Shown piece after piece: positions 9,581-17,670 of a stretch of 64,000 bases of DNA (position 1 is its first letter; each line of letters begins with the position of its first letter). The position numbers were made by a program, and so were the translations under genes. The notes beneath the pieces were generated by a model that saw only the letters and a program-made list of their open reading frames with translations, searched no databases and was not told where the DNA came from. The stretch is taken from positions 1 to 64,000 of the IMG/VR virus record IMGVR_UViG_3300027749_000112; one strand, given 5' to 3'. This DNA comes from a virus.

Positions 9581-9805
9581 TTATTGCAGTGGAGCAAGTA
9601 TGAGGTAGGCATCACTTCCAGACATGGCTTTTTGCCAGATCGAGGGAGGGATGGGGTTTACAATAAAAGGCCATGGTGGGTCTAGCGCCAGTTGTGCATT
9701 AGCCTCGTTTGTTGCGGCTGTATTTGCTCGCAGCCTAGCCAGCTTATTGAGCCCGTAGGCATCTGAGGGGAAAGCTGGAGCCGGAGGTCGTATGGTTACA
9801 GGCAT
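9581..9805 (-). CDS. Hypothetical small protein (74 aa)
   Basis: A short proline-rich N-terminus is followed by an Ala/Asn-rich helix and a Trp-Pro-Phe segment. It lies 3 bp after the preceding gene and before the large fibre gene, in tight operon spacing. Family unknown; a minor tail or chaperone role would fit the place but nothing proves it. Confidence 0.55.
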   Translation of the reverse strand: MPVTIRPPAPAFPSDAYGLNKLARLRANTAATNEANAQLALDPPWPFIVNPIPPSIWQKAMSGSDAYLILAPLQ

Positions 9806-9808
9806 GAC

Positions 9809-10756
9809 TTAGATAGTGTAGAAGCTGCCGGCGTTAGCGTTATCATTGGAGACAGCATCAATGATGGCTTGTTCGGCAGACTGAGCTGCCCCATATACCC
9901 CAGCCGCAAAAGTATATCGCCCAATAAACCACGCCAAGAAAGGATCTAGTTTATTCTGTTGGAGATTAAACGGCACGATATTGGGCACCTGATAGCCGAG
10001 ATTCCAAAAACAATTATGCTTAACAAAAGGCATCCACGAATCGTCTAGGTTGGCACTGAAGTGCTCGTCATCTTGGTTCAACGACAAGAAGTAGACTGTT
10101 GCAATTAGGAAAGAATCCGTCCCGTCATCACCATAGGCCCCAGCCACGCGCTCCTCAAGTGTGGCGGTTTTCTTGTCAGGCATAAATGCTCCCGTCATCA
10201 GCCTGACTCGCGATCCGAAGGTATCTACCGATTTTGTGTTGTAGGTGACCGTATAATCTACCAAGTCTCCTGTGACTAGATTTGCAGGTATGTCCACTGC
10301 TACGCTGAATGTGGCCCTAGCTTGCATCACCCATATTTGACAGCTCATGAGGAGCTTCCCAGCAGTTCCTGGGCAGCAACCAGAGGCAACGATCGGCCTG
10401 TCGGTAGTTAGGGAAAGATTGCCCAGAGCTGCACCACTGGTGTTTAAGGTAGACTCATTAGTGGGAACTGCCCCTAGCTGCACGAAGAATGGTGGGATTT
10501 TTGAAACAGCCTGAACTTCGTATATGGGAATATCAGGATTATCGCATAACCCCTGATTTGTGGGCTTGTAGAGAGGATCGACTCCATTCACGAACCCAGG
10601 AGAGATATTGGCCGTCCAGATAGCCGTCGTTTTTCCATCCGGTTTAGTGAAGTTGCTATACTTCATGTTTACCGCCCAAGGGTGAGTGGGCCGCCGCGAC
10701 TTGGGCGGCATATTGTAGACTTTAGTTCGCTGGCTCTCCGTCGTGAGAAGTTTCAT
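9809..10756 (-). CDS. Hypothetical tail-tip/baseplate protein (315 aa)
   Basis: A TTG lies further upstream in frame, but the ATG at 10756 overlaps the preceding stop as ATGA, so it is taken as the start. The protein has a basic N-terminus, a beta-rich body and an aromatic C-terminal third ending in an alanine-rich helix. A Cys-Cys-Pro-Gly segment is present near the middle. There is no signal peptide. Its place after the tape measure and before the fibres suggests a tail-tip component. Confidence 0.65.
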   Translation of the reverse strand: MKLLTTESQRTKVYNMPPKSRRPTHPWAVNMKYSNFTKPDGKTTAIWTANISPGFVNGVDPLYKPTNQGLCDNPDIPIYEVQAVSKIPPFFVQLGAVPTNESTLNTSGAALGNLSLTTDRPIVASGCCPGTAGKLLMSCQIWVMQARATFSVAVDIPANLVTGDLVDYTVTYNTKSVDTFGSRVRLMTGAFMPDKKTATLEERVAGAYGDDGTDSFLIATVYFLSLNQDDEHFSANLDDSWMPFVKHNCFWNLGYQVPNIVPFNLQQNKLDPFLAWFIGRYTFAAGVYGAAQSAEQAIIDAVSNDNANAGSFYTI

Positions 10757-11322
10757 GCAGGAATGATCATGTGGCGCCAAAATGCACGCTGCTTAAATGT
10801 CCCCCATTGATAATCGAAGTAAGAAATCTGGATAAGTCTCCCATCTTTCATAATTACGGCGATGGGATGGAAGTAGGCCGATCCATCGGCCGACGCAATA
10901 TATGGCGAAGTTTGAATTGTGATCGTCATATCGCTCGCTTGAAGGTTTGCCTGAGTTGAGTTTTTAAGACTCCCTGTGGCGGAGTCGATAGTGATGAGGA
11001 TTCCAACCCATGCCCTCCCCTCTTCATCATACTTTGCTTGGCCGTAAATAGATGGTGGCGAGGATTGGCTGTTTCCGTTGATGGGGACAGGATTGGAGCC
11101 AACCACAGGAATTAGTCCGTTGATGTATCCGCGATCAACTTGCACTTGCAGAAAGGCGGAAGTGCCAGCCCCCATGATACCTCCCGTCACAAACCATGCG
11201 CCGCGAGATATTCCCGTTGGTGGAGTATAGAGAATCGTTTCCCCGTTGGCAGATGTTGAGAGCAACCCCTTTCCGGCGATGGGGCGCTGCTTAACTGTAA
11301 TGGGAATGGGATATAAAAACAT
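10753..11322 (-). CDS. Hypothetical tail-region protein (189 aa)
   Basis: The frame extends upstream into the neighbouring gene, but ATG 11322 lies 4 bp after that gene's stop and is the natural start. The protein is beta-rich with repeated Asn-Gly and Ser-Ala turns and a C-terminal segment rich in Tyr, Trp and Phe. No family is recognised. It is coupled to the next gene by an ATGA overlap. Confidence 0.65.
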   Translation of the reverse strand: MFLYPIPITVKQRPIAGKGLLSTSANGETILYTPPTGISRGAWFVTGGIMGAGTSAFLQVQVDRGYINGLIPVVGSNPVPINGNSQSSPPSIYGQAKYDEEGRAWVGILITIDSATGSLKNSTQANLQASDMTITIQTSPYIASADGSAYFHPIAVIMKDGRLIQISYFDYQWGTFKQRAFWRHMIIPA

Positions 11323-11326
11323 GGGA

Positions 11327-12337
11327 TTACCACGATCCTCCTGCGCCTGCGCCACCTGTAGAGCCCCCGCCACCCACGAAACCTGGAGATGCCGATGGGC
11401 TACCTGTTGTGACAGCAGATCCTGCGCCACTGGCACTAGGGGTTTGCAATCCCATTGGCCCACTAGATGAGCCCCCTAGAGCACGGGCTGCGGCTGCACC
11501 TGCTACAGCGGCGCCTGCATAAGATTTAGATGGTGAATTCGCCGTGGGCGTCCAGTTAGGATCGTAGATCGGCTTTGCCCAACCACCAATGCCGCCAGAG
11601 CGCCATGATTCGGTAAGTTCAAGATCCTGACCATGCTGATTAGCAGATGCTTCGGATTTGATCCAGTTTGCGTGATTGCCATCAGCCGCCACGGTAATAA
11701 CAAAAGGGAATTGCGGGGGCGTATCGATATATCCCAAGCCATACAGCTCGTCTAGTGGCAGGGAATTGCCGCTGGTCATCTTGGTGCGTTTCAAGATGGC
11801 CTGGGGAGCGTAGTATGAATCTACTCCGTAAAAAGGATTAAGGTTGCCAAAGTAAGCGCCGGACTTGTCGTACCCAGACCGCTTTCCGCTATAGGTTGGA
11901 TCGAGCGGGGGGAAGATAAGTTGCCCTTGTTGCATCGAGCCGCCGTAGGTACACAGGAATTGTTGGATCTTTGGGTGCGATCCCAATGGCGTTTGAACAA
12001 CTGTAGCGTCCATGCCGTAAATGTAATTTTTATCACCAGCAGGGCGATTGTCATCGGGGGCACATGGCATTCCAGCGAGTCCGGCTTCGTAAACCCACCT
12101 GACCACATAATAACCTTCGGGCATTTTCTGCGCTACCTTACGAACGAGGTGCCAATTAGTAAGAAGCCCTGTTGTAGCATTTGATGGGATCACAGGGTCA
12201 GCACTGGTGTGAGGATTCAATGCCTCAGCAACAAACTGCAGCGTTGCCCTACCTGGAAGGCGGATGGATAGCCTCTCAATCCTTGCCTTTGGCAAGGTTC
12301 CATGGACTACTAATGGGCCTCCGGCTGCTGAACTCAT
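11327..12337 (-). CDS. Tail protein, paralogue of the upstream gene (336 aa)
   Basis: The central part shares an ordered set of motifs with the gene at 12334-13092: HPKI..F...Y, then P.YGV..Y, then LP....LGYI.T.P, then NW, then SG(G/F)GGW and Ile-Tyr-x-Pro. The two are therefore tandem paralogues. This copy has an extra Ala/Gly/Ser-rich tail of about 70 residues. It overlaps its neighbour as ATGA. Function unknown; a paired minor tail or baseplate protein is likely. Confidence 0.7.
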   Translation of the reverse strand: MSSAAGGPLVVHGTLPKARIERLSIRLPGRATLQFVAEALNPHTSADPVIPSNATTGLLTNWHLVRKVAQKMPEGYYVVRWVYEAGLAGMPCAPDDNRPAGDKNYIYGMDATVVQTPLGSHPKIQQFLCTYGGSMQQGQLIFPPLDPTYSGKRSGYDKSGAYFGNLNPFYGVDSYYAPQAILKRTKMTSGNSLPLDELYGLGYIDTPPQFPFVITVAADGNHANWIKSEASANQHGQDLELTESWRSGGIGGWAKPIYDPNWTPTANSPSKSYAGAAVAGAAAARALGGSSSGPMGLQTPSASGAGSAVTTGSPSASPGFVGGGGSTGGAGAGGSW

Positions 12338-13092
12338 GGCGCGTAAATAAGTGGTTCCCAGCCGCCGAAGCCGCTGAGTAGATAGTTTTTCCTTACCACA
12401 AAAGCGTCACCAACCTGAAAAAGTCGCACTCCTGAATAAAGCCAGTTGCGTTTCATATTGGCCCCTGAAGCGGGGATAGTTCCCAGAGCGCCGGCGCCGT
12501 TCACGTCAGGGGGATCGGTAGAAATATATCCCAGCGTCGAAACGAGATCAGCCGGCAGAGCGTCTTTGGCGAAAATATTCTCGTATGAATAGCTGGCCGT
12601 GCTTGCCAGATATGTTTCAACGCCATAGAGGGGCGAGATGTTATTGACTACCGTATTGCCATTGGCTTCCAGCCCCGTGCGACCTCCTCCGGCGCCGTCA
12701 GGATCCGTCTGTTTCCAGACAAGTGTGCCACCATCCCAGCTCTGAAGGTACTTGGAAATGAAATCATTGATTTTTGGGTGAGCCGTTATTGGCTCTTGCT
12801 GAGTCTCTCCATCGATCTCTAGTACTGGAAAATCTGCAGGGAAGAAGAGATCCTTTCTAGCGCTCTGATATGTCCAAACATAGTGCGCTACACCGTCACG
12901 GAATTCGGCCTCAATATCTGTGAGCGGCATGCCAAAAGTTGAGTTTGGCACATAGCTCAACGCCACAGGGAGGTCGTCATTGAGTAGCTGGAAAGTGCCC
13001 AGCATGGTGGAGGTCGCGGTGTATCTATCCTGCTGATAATCCCCCAGCACAATGGAAGCAACCGGCGCTCCTGTTATGGTTTGAAGGCTCAT
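12334..13092 (-). CDS. Tail protein, paralogue of the downstream gene (252 aa)
   Basis: It directly follows the tape measure gene with an ATGA overlap, the usual place of a distal tail protein. The C-terminal 150 residues align by eye with the 336-residue neighbour (HPKI, YGV, LGYI, NW, SGFGGW). The first 90 residues are different. It lacks the Gly/Ser-rich tail. No named family is recognised. Confidence 0.7.
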   Translation of the reverse strand: MSLQTITGAPVASIVLGDYQQDRYTATSTMLGTFQLLNDDLPVALSYVPNSTFGMPLTDIEAEFRDGVAHYVWTYQSARKDLFFPADFPVLEIDGETQQEPITAHPKINDFISKYLQSWDGGTLVWKQTDPDGAGGGRTGLEANGNTVVNNISPLYGVETYLASTASYSYENIFAKDALPADLVSTLGYISTDPPDVNGAGALGTIPASGANMKRNWLYSGVRLFQVGDAFVVRKNYLLSGFGGWEPLIYAP

Positions 13093-15155
13093 TTTTTGGC
13101 GGCTTCTGCAGTGAGTCTCTTTGCCTCTGCTGAGGCTGCTCTTACGTCCTCAAAGCCCTTGGCCGTAGTCTCTTTGATTATCCGAACAAAATCAGCGATG
13201 TGATCAAGCTGCTTTCCGTCCGGCCCTCCAACAACACCTGCAAACCCAGCGCTTCCACCCATCCTGGCGATGTCGCTCATCTGGGGCGCCCCCTGCTCCG
13301 CAATATCGCTTTGGACTCGACTTAGCTTCACTTCGTTCGACGCAAGCAAGGAGGCGTGTTCATTGGTGTAACCCGAGCGACTGAGTTCATCAGTCCTTTT
13401 CCGCAAGGTGATTTTATCTTCAAGATCATCAGCTTCTTTCTTAAAGCCCATCCTAGCATCTTGGTTTGGCGCATACTTTTGCTGGGTTCGTAGGGCTTTG
13501 ATGTTCGTTTCTACCATCATATCCCTAGATCCCTGGCCGTCCTTCGCAGTATTCAGGGCGGCCTTTTGGAAATCATTTAAGGGGCCAGCAGCTTCAGCGC
13601 TTTGATCTATAATTGCTTGAAGTGATTTCTGTCTTTCGAGGCGCTGCTCGATGGCGCGCTGCTCATTTCTTGCATTCTTGAGTTCACTGTATTTTTGCGC
13701 TGACCCATCGACGCTGAGAAACGGATCCCTATCTGGCTTGAAATCTCCCTCCTCATCTTTTCTTCCTCGGCCCAAGAATGTCCCAAATTTATTAGGCAAA
13801 TACGCATCATTCGCCTTCTTAGCCGCGCTCACTCTTTCTTTGGACTTGGCTAGGGCATCTTCTGTGTCCGAAAGCATCCCAGCAATCTGCCCTTGCGCTA
13901 CGGCTTTTGAATCAGCGCTACTTCCTGGAGCAATGGCCGTCTTCAGCGCGTCCGTTTCTTTTGCGTTAAGATCCTGATCCTCCTTGAGTCTGAGTTTTAA
14001 TTCTGCAGGGCCGGCTTGGATAGATTTCCAAAGGTCATAGAATCGAGTAGCTAGGACTGTCAGTTCGGCGGCAAGTATAGTGGTTTTGCCAGCCGCCGTT
14101 CCTATCCAGCTAGTCCATTTAGCGCCGGCCACGGCCATAAGCTGCATGGCCGTGGACACTCCCGCAATAGCTTTGATAGTGGTGTACGCCCACACTGCAA
14201 ACTGACCTCCCGCAAATATCAACCTTCCAACCATTGCCCCCAAAACGGCCACAGCCACTTGCGAGAGAGTGGCGAAGGCCACCTTTAGCGTTTCCAGGAC
14301 AGGCGATGAGGAAAGCAGGTTTGCGATCCCTTCCTTGATTGATTGAATACCCCCTACAACTGGCGCAAAAGCTCCACTGCCAATGTCATTGATGGCTTCC
14401 CTTATCCTTTCAAATGCTATGGAAGCACGGGCTCCGGCCTTTGCCCCTTCTTCAAACATCTTGCCGATCTTAATGTTTTGCGCGTTCTCCATGCCGGCTA
14501 GTTGCGCTTGCAGCCCCTCAAGCGTGCCGGCCAATTCCGCCGATGCCCCCTTGGTTCTCGAAATGTCTTTTTCAAGCACCTTGAGCGAGGACGCGCTATT
14601 TGCTCCGGCTGAAGCAAATCTTTCAATCTGAATGGCTGTGTCTTGGCTGATAACCCCCATGCTAGCCAGTTGAGACGCTGCCTCGCCTGCGCCAGCACCT
14701 CCCCGCTTCAGGCTTTCATACAGGGCTCCAAGTGACGCAGCAACATTCTGAACTGGTGCTCCCGTTGCCGCAGCCGCATCCATGGCCTTGCGAAGGTTGG
14801 CGTTGGAATTGAGAGCGGAGCCCCCAATGCTTTGAAGAACTTTTGATGCTTGTCCAAGCGATGAAAAGGAAAAGGCACTTGAAGAAGAAAGTTTGGCGAT
14901 TTGCTCCACCTTATTTCTGGCAGCCCCAGCCGCCATTCCTATCCCTTCCAGTTGTTTCTGCAGAGCCTGGGCTCCGGCGCTTGCAGACAGCGCTGCCTGC
15001 ATTTTTTGGGCATTCAGAGCGGATCCCGCTAGAGCCTTTGCAAATTGCCATGCTCCGTACTCCAGCGCCGCCAAAGGGCCGATGGTATCCTTAATCATGG
15101 CGCCAGCGGAAGCTAGCATGCTCCCTGGAGCGGTTTTATCTCTATCGTCAGCCAT
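13089..15155 (-). CDS. Tape measure protein (688 aa)
   Basis: This long protein is rich in Ala, Gly and Ser, with predicted coiled coils at about 40-250 and 400-680 and hydrophobic segments near 290-380. That pattern is typical of siphovirus tape measure proteins, which set tail length and enter the host membrane at DNA ejection. It follows a possible assembly-chaperone gene and precedes tail-tip genes, as expected. ATG 15155 overlaps the upstream stop by 8 bp. An earlier ATG at 15209 would lie deeper in the upstream gene. GTTGAC sits exactly 16 nt upstream of the chosen ATG. Confidence 0.88.
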   Translation of the reverse strand: MADDRDKTAPGSMLASAGAMIKDTIGPLAALEYGAWQFAKALAGSALNAQKMQAALSASAGAQALQKQLEGIGMAAGAARNKVEQIAKLSSSSAFSFSSLGQASKVLQSIGGSALNSNANLRKAMDAAAATGAPVQNVAASLGALYESLKRGGAGAGEAASQLASMGVISQDTAIQIERFASAGANSASSLKVLEKDISRTKGASAELAGTLEGLQAQLAGMENAQNIKIGKMFEEGAKAGARASIAFERIREAINDIGSGAFAPVVGGIQSIKEGIANLLSSSPVLETLKVAFATLSQVAVAVLGAMVGRLIFAGGQFAVWAYTTIKAIAGVSTAMQLMAVAGAKWTSWIGTAAGKTTILAAELTVLATRFYDLWKSIQAGPAELKLRLKEDQDLNAKETDALKTAIAPGSSADSKAVAQGQIAGMLSDTEDALAKSKERVSAAKKANDAYLPNKFGTFLGRGRKDEEGDFKPDRDPFLSVDGSAQKYSELKNARNEQRAIEQRLERQKSLQAIIDQSAEAAGPLNDFQKAALNTAKDGQGSRDMMVETNIKALRTQQKYAPNQDARMGFKKEADDLEDKITLRKRTDELSRSGYTNEHASLLASNEVKLSRVQSDIAEQGAPQMSDIARMGGSAGFAGVVGGPDGKQLDHIADFVRIIKETTAKGFEDVRAASAEAKRLTAEAAKK

Positions 15156-15969
15156 ACCCCTTCGGCCTTTCGTCAACATTAGAAACAACCCTGCTCCAAT
15201 ACTGCACATCTGCCTTGGCGTGGGCTAACTCAGGGGATATGCCCGGATGCTCAGCTAGAACTTCCTGTGCAATAGCATCGATGGATGCTGCTCGTTTTAC
15301 TAGGTGCCTCTCAAAGCGCATCTGATCAGTCGGCGTCCAGATTTCCGACTTACCTCCCTCCATCTGATAGAAGACCGTATTCATCCAATAAAGCTCACCG
15401 ATGCCCATATTCCATGCTTCTTTGGATGAGCGGCCGGCGGACTTGCAGTAATAGGCAACAGCCTCTAGCGAGTCATCGATCTGACGGTCGGCCCCCTCGC
15501 CCATGGCAGCCTCTGCATTGGCTCCCCTTGCTTTATTCAGGTCGCCCTCGTCCTGAGTGATGGCGTAGAGGGCTTCGTAGGCTTCGGCAAGTCGCTGCTT
15601 CGATGTCGCGCAGGAACTCCAGAGCTTAGGCGGAGAGTAGTAATCGTTCAGATACTTCGTGAACTTAACCATCTCGCGATCCCACCTGGTTCCGATGTGG
15701 CAGATGTTCCACCATAATTGCCACCAACCAGGCATCTTTGCGGATGGCAGCTTGGCTGGATGAGGGTACTCGCTTTGGCACACTTGAACCGCAAGCCAGA
15801 GATCCCAGTTGCCGGCCCCGCCTAGGAGGATCTTAGAGTTTACCCATTCAAGCTGGAGCTTATGCCAGGACGAGAAAGCTTTGAGCCTCTTTCCTAGAAT
15901 CGCGTGGGACTGAGAGTGCAGAAAGGCTTCTGCAAACCTCTCATCAAAGAGGTAGGTACGCTCCTCCAT
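15148..15969 (-). CDS. Probable tail assembly/chaperone-position protein (273 aa)
   Basis: It lies between the tail proteins and the tape measure, where phages encode tail assembly chaperones, but at 273 residues it is longer than usual and no frameshift site is seen. It has Trp-rich helices in the N-terminal half and a helical, charged C-terminus. The start is odd: TCCTCC-TTTAT-GGAGGA forms a perfect stem around the ATG, placing the start codon in a small hairpin and a GGAGGA just inside the gene. The role rests on position only. Confidence 0.6.
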   Translation of the reverse strand: MEERTYLFDERFAEAFLHSQSHAILGKRLKAFSSWHKLQLEWVNSKILLGGAGNWDLWLAVQVCQSEYPHPAKLPSAKMPGWWQLWWNICHIGTRWDREMVKFTKYLNDYYSPPKLWSSCATSKQRLAEAYEALYAITQDEGDLNKARGANAEAAMGEGADRQIDDSLEAVAYYCKSAGRSSKEAWNMGIGELYWMNTVFYQMEGGKSEIWTPTDQMRFERHLVKRAASIDAIAQEVLAEHPGISPELAHAKADVQYWSRVVSNVDERPKGYG

Positions 15970-15978
15970 AAAGGAGGA

Positions 15979-16344
15979 TTAAGCACCACCGCCACCACCA
16001 CCACTACCACCGCCGGACTCGACTGCTTTTCCAGTAACGCTAGCTTTGGCGAAATCTTCAGCCGTAGCCTTGAGGTTGGAAGAAACGATCTTTCCAGAGA
16101 TTCCGGCAACGGTTATGGCGCCAGAAAGGGCCGGAGGCGCAAACGTGCTGACATATCCGGTGGCGGAAAGGGTTCCCACTTTCTTGCCAATTAGCATTGC
16201 CTTGAGTTCACCTTGGCCGTCCTTAGCCTGAACGATTGTCTTAAATTCGACTTCAGCCGATGACGACGTGACTTCGCTGAGGCCAGCTACGGTAGCCGTA
16301 TTGCCAACGGCCGCGCTTGTTCCTGCAATAGTAGTGAGAGCCAT
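15979..16344 (-). CDS. Tail tube-like protein (121 aa)
   Basis: It is a beta-rich protein with a C-terminal run of glycines. The central pattern, L.IG..V...S.TGY followed by G..G.I and EDF.K, matches the next gene upstream (16349-16720), so the two look like tandem paralogues. Position before the tape measure and after the tail terminator fits a major tail or tail tube protein. Which of the two forms the tube cannot be decided from sequence. Confidence 0.65.
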   Translation of the reverse strand: MALTTIAGTSAAVGNTATVAGLSEVTSSSAEVEFKTIVQAKDGQGELKAMLIGKKVGTLSATGYVSTFAPPALSGAITVAGISGKIVSSNLKATAEDFAKASVTGKAVESGGGSGGGGGGA

Positions 16345-16348
16345 GAGA

Positions 16349-16720
16349 TTAGAGGGTAGGAGCGCCTAGTCCTTCGTAAGTGACCTTGGTGAAGTCTTCG
16401 TTGGACTGAGAGGTGCTGATTTTTGTTGGATAGATATTGCCAAGCCCAGCGACTGGGTGAGTGAAGGTGCCGGAAGAAGTTAGGTCGCCAAAAGCAGCGG
16501 TGGCGCTTCCGTATCCGGTAACAGATACCTTCTGGATTTCTCCGCCAATCAAGACATCATCAAGGGCGCCATCGGAAGTCATGTGATCGATTTGGATCGA
16601 ATACTCGCGGTCGGCAGTGAACTCGATTACGTCAATGCCAGCGGGGCCGGTTGCGGTTGCTCCATTATTGACGCCAAAGGCCCAATTTTTAGTTCCGAGC
16701 TTAGAAATTGCAGTTGCCAT
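16349..16720 (-). CDS. Tail tube-like protein (123 aa)
   Basis: The frame is open to a TTG at 16741, but the ATG at 16720 is a better start and has GTTGAC exactly 16 nt before it. It shares an IG...TGY...G.G.I...EDF.K pattern with its downstream neighbour. The protein is small, soluble and beta-rich, as expected for a siphovirus tail tube protein. It follows the tail terminator-like gene by 21 bp. Confidence 0.65.
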   Translation of the reverse strand: MATAISKLGTKNWAFGVNNGATATGPAGIDVIEFTADREYSIQIDHMTSDGALDDVLIGGEIQKVSVTGYGSATAAFGDLTSSGTFTHPVAGLGNIYPTKISTSQSNEDFTKVTYEGLGAPTL

Positions 16721-16741
16721 ACCTCTTGATGGGTTCGTCAA

Positions 16742-17143
16742 CTACAACGCTGACGCCCCAACCTTCAGCTCCAGGATCTCTGCGCGAGAACGGGACGCAA
16801 CCTCAGAGCGTTGTGCTGGGAAGGAGCTTCCATAGATCAGAAGGGTTGCGCTTTCGTAGCCATTTAGGGGCTCACCTGCAGTTGTGGCCCAATCATGCAG
16901 GATTCGCACTGCCCCCTGTGCCCATGACACAGGATAGCCGTCCACGGGAGCCACTACACGAAGCTCTAAAGAGACAAGGAAGCGTGACCCCCTAGGATCA
17001 GCATTGCCAGCAACGACGCTGACATAGCGATCTGGACGCTCGGCATCGGCGGCCCCAGCAAAGGTTGGAACATCGAGTATTCCAGCGTTATTCAGAAATG
17101 CCGCCAACTCGCCCTCCAATGCAGCTCGTACATCAAGGCTCAT
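16742..17143 (-). CDS. Tail terminator-like protein (133 aa)
   Basis: It starts with a helix (Ala-Ala-Leu-Glu-Gly-Glu-Leu-Ala-Ala-Phe-Leu), then has beta strands and a second helix with a Trp-Ala. That is the general build of lambda gpU-like tail terminators, which cap the tail tube and join it to the head. Its position, between a head-tail protein and the tail proteins, is as in lambda. The assignment rests on order, size and pattern. ATG overlaps the upstream stop by one base. Confidence 0.6.
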   Translation of the reverse strand: MSLDVRAALEGELAAFLNNAGILDVPTFAGAADAERPDRYVSVVAGNADPRGSRFLVSLELRVVAPVDGYPVSWAQGAVRILHDWATTAGEPLNGYESATLLIYGSSFPAQRSEVASRSRAEILELKVGASAL

Positions 17144-17496
17144 TAGAATTCAGCTCTCCCAGTGCCGGCCGTGGACTCGCAATGGAGAGCGAGCGTGCTG
17201 CCAAGGTTCTTCATGAAGACGATACGGAAGACCCCTGGTGATGCCCCTAGATTGATCGTGACCGGCATCCCGACCGAAAGGCCTCCCCATGCGGCTCCTG
17301 CAGTCAGGTCGGAAAGGCGAACCTCTACCCGTAGGGACTCAGTACGCGAGATGCCTCCATATTGGTCTACCTGCTGCCCTTTGGATTCAGGAGACACAAC
17401 ACCGGTCACTGCATGCGTGCCGACCAGGATGGCCTCTCCGCACTCAGCAAAGGCCGAGTCATCAGACAAGGCAAGGGCTGCATCGAAGGGGCTCAT
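17143..17496 (-). CDS. Head-tail connector-like protein (117 aa)
   Basis: This beta-rich protein starts Met-Ser-Pro-Phe-Asp-Ala-Ala-Leu-Ala and has Phe-Ala-Glu-Cys-Gly-Glu-Ala near residue 15, a pattern often seen in small gpFII-like head-tail joining proteins. It is the first gene after the terminator and tRNA downstream of the capsid gene. It therefore needs read-through or its own promoter. GTTGAC lies 17 nt before the ATG. Confidence 0.6.
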   Translation of the reverse strand: MSPFDAALALSDDSAFAECGEAILVGTHAVTGVVSPESKGQQVDQYGGISRTESLRVEVRLSDLTAGAAWGGLSVGMPVTINLGASPGVFRIVFMKNLGSTLALHCESTAGTGRAEF

Positions 17497-17524
17497 ATTC
17501 TCTTACCCCTTTCGTCAACAGGCA

Positions 17525-17561
17525 CGAAAAAGCCCTCCGGTTACTAGAACCAGAGGGCTTA
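17525..17561 (-). terminator. Rho-independent terminator after capsid/tRNA
   Basis: On the minus strand AAGCCCTC-T-GGTT, a CTAG loop, then AACC-G-GAGGGCTT form a stem of about 12 pairs with one mismatch, followed by TTTTT. It lies downstream of the capsid gene and tRNA, so it can end the head-gene transcript or attenuate transcription into the tail genes. Confidence 0.85.
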
Positions 17562-17583
17562 ATCTATGCGACCTACACAAAAG

Positions 17584-17657
17584 TGACAGAGGTTGGATTT
17601 GAACCAACGGCCTTCACGGTATGAGCGTGACGAGCTACCAGGCTGCTCTACTCTGTG
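17584..17657 (-). tRNA. tRNA-Met (anticodon CAT)
   Basis: The minus strand folds as a cloverleaf: acceptor CACAGAG/CTCTGTC with a C:C mismatch at the first pair, D-stem GAGC/GCTC, anticodon stem TCACG/CGTGA with loop CTCATAC, and T-stem GTTGG/CCAAC with loop TTCAAAT. The anticodon is CAT. The first-pair mismatch and the D-arm resemble initiator tRNA, but the three G:C pairs of initiators are absent in the anticodon stem. CCA is not encoded. A lysidine-modified Ile tRNA is an alternative. It lies between the capsid stop and a terminator. Confidence 0.88.
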
Positions 17658-17670
17658 TTAATTGTTCAGT

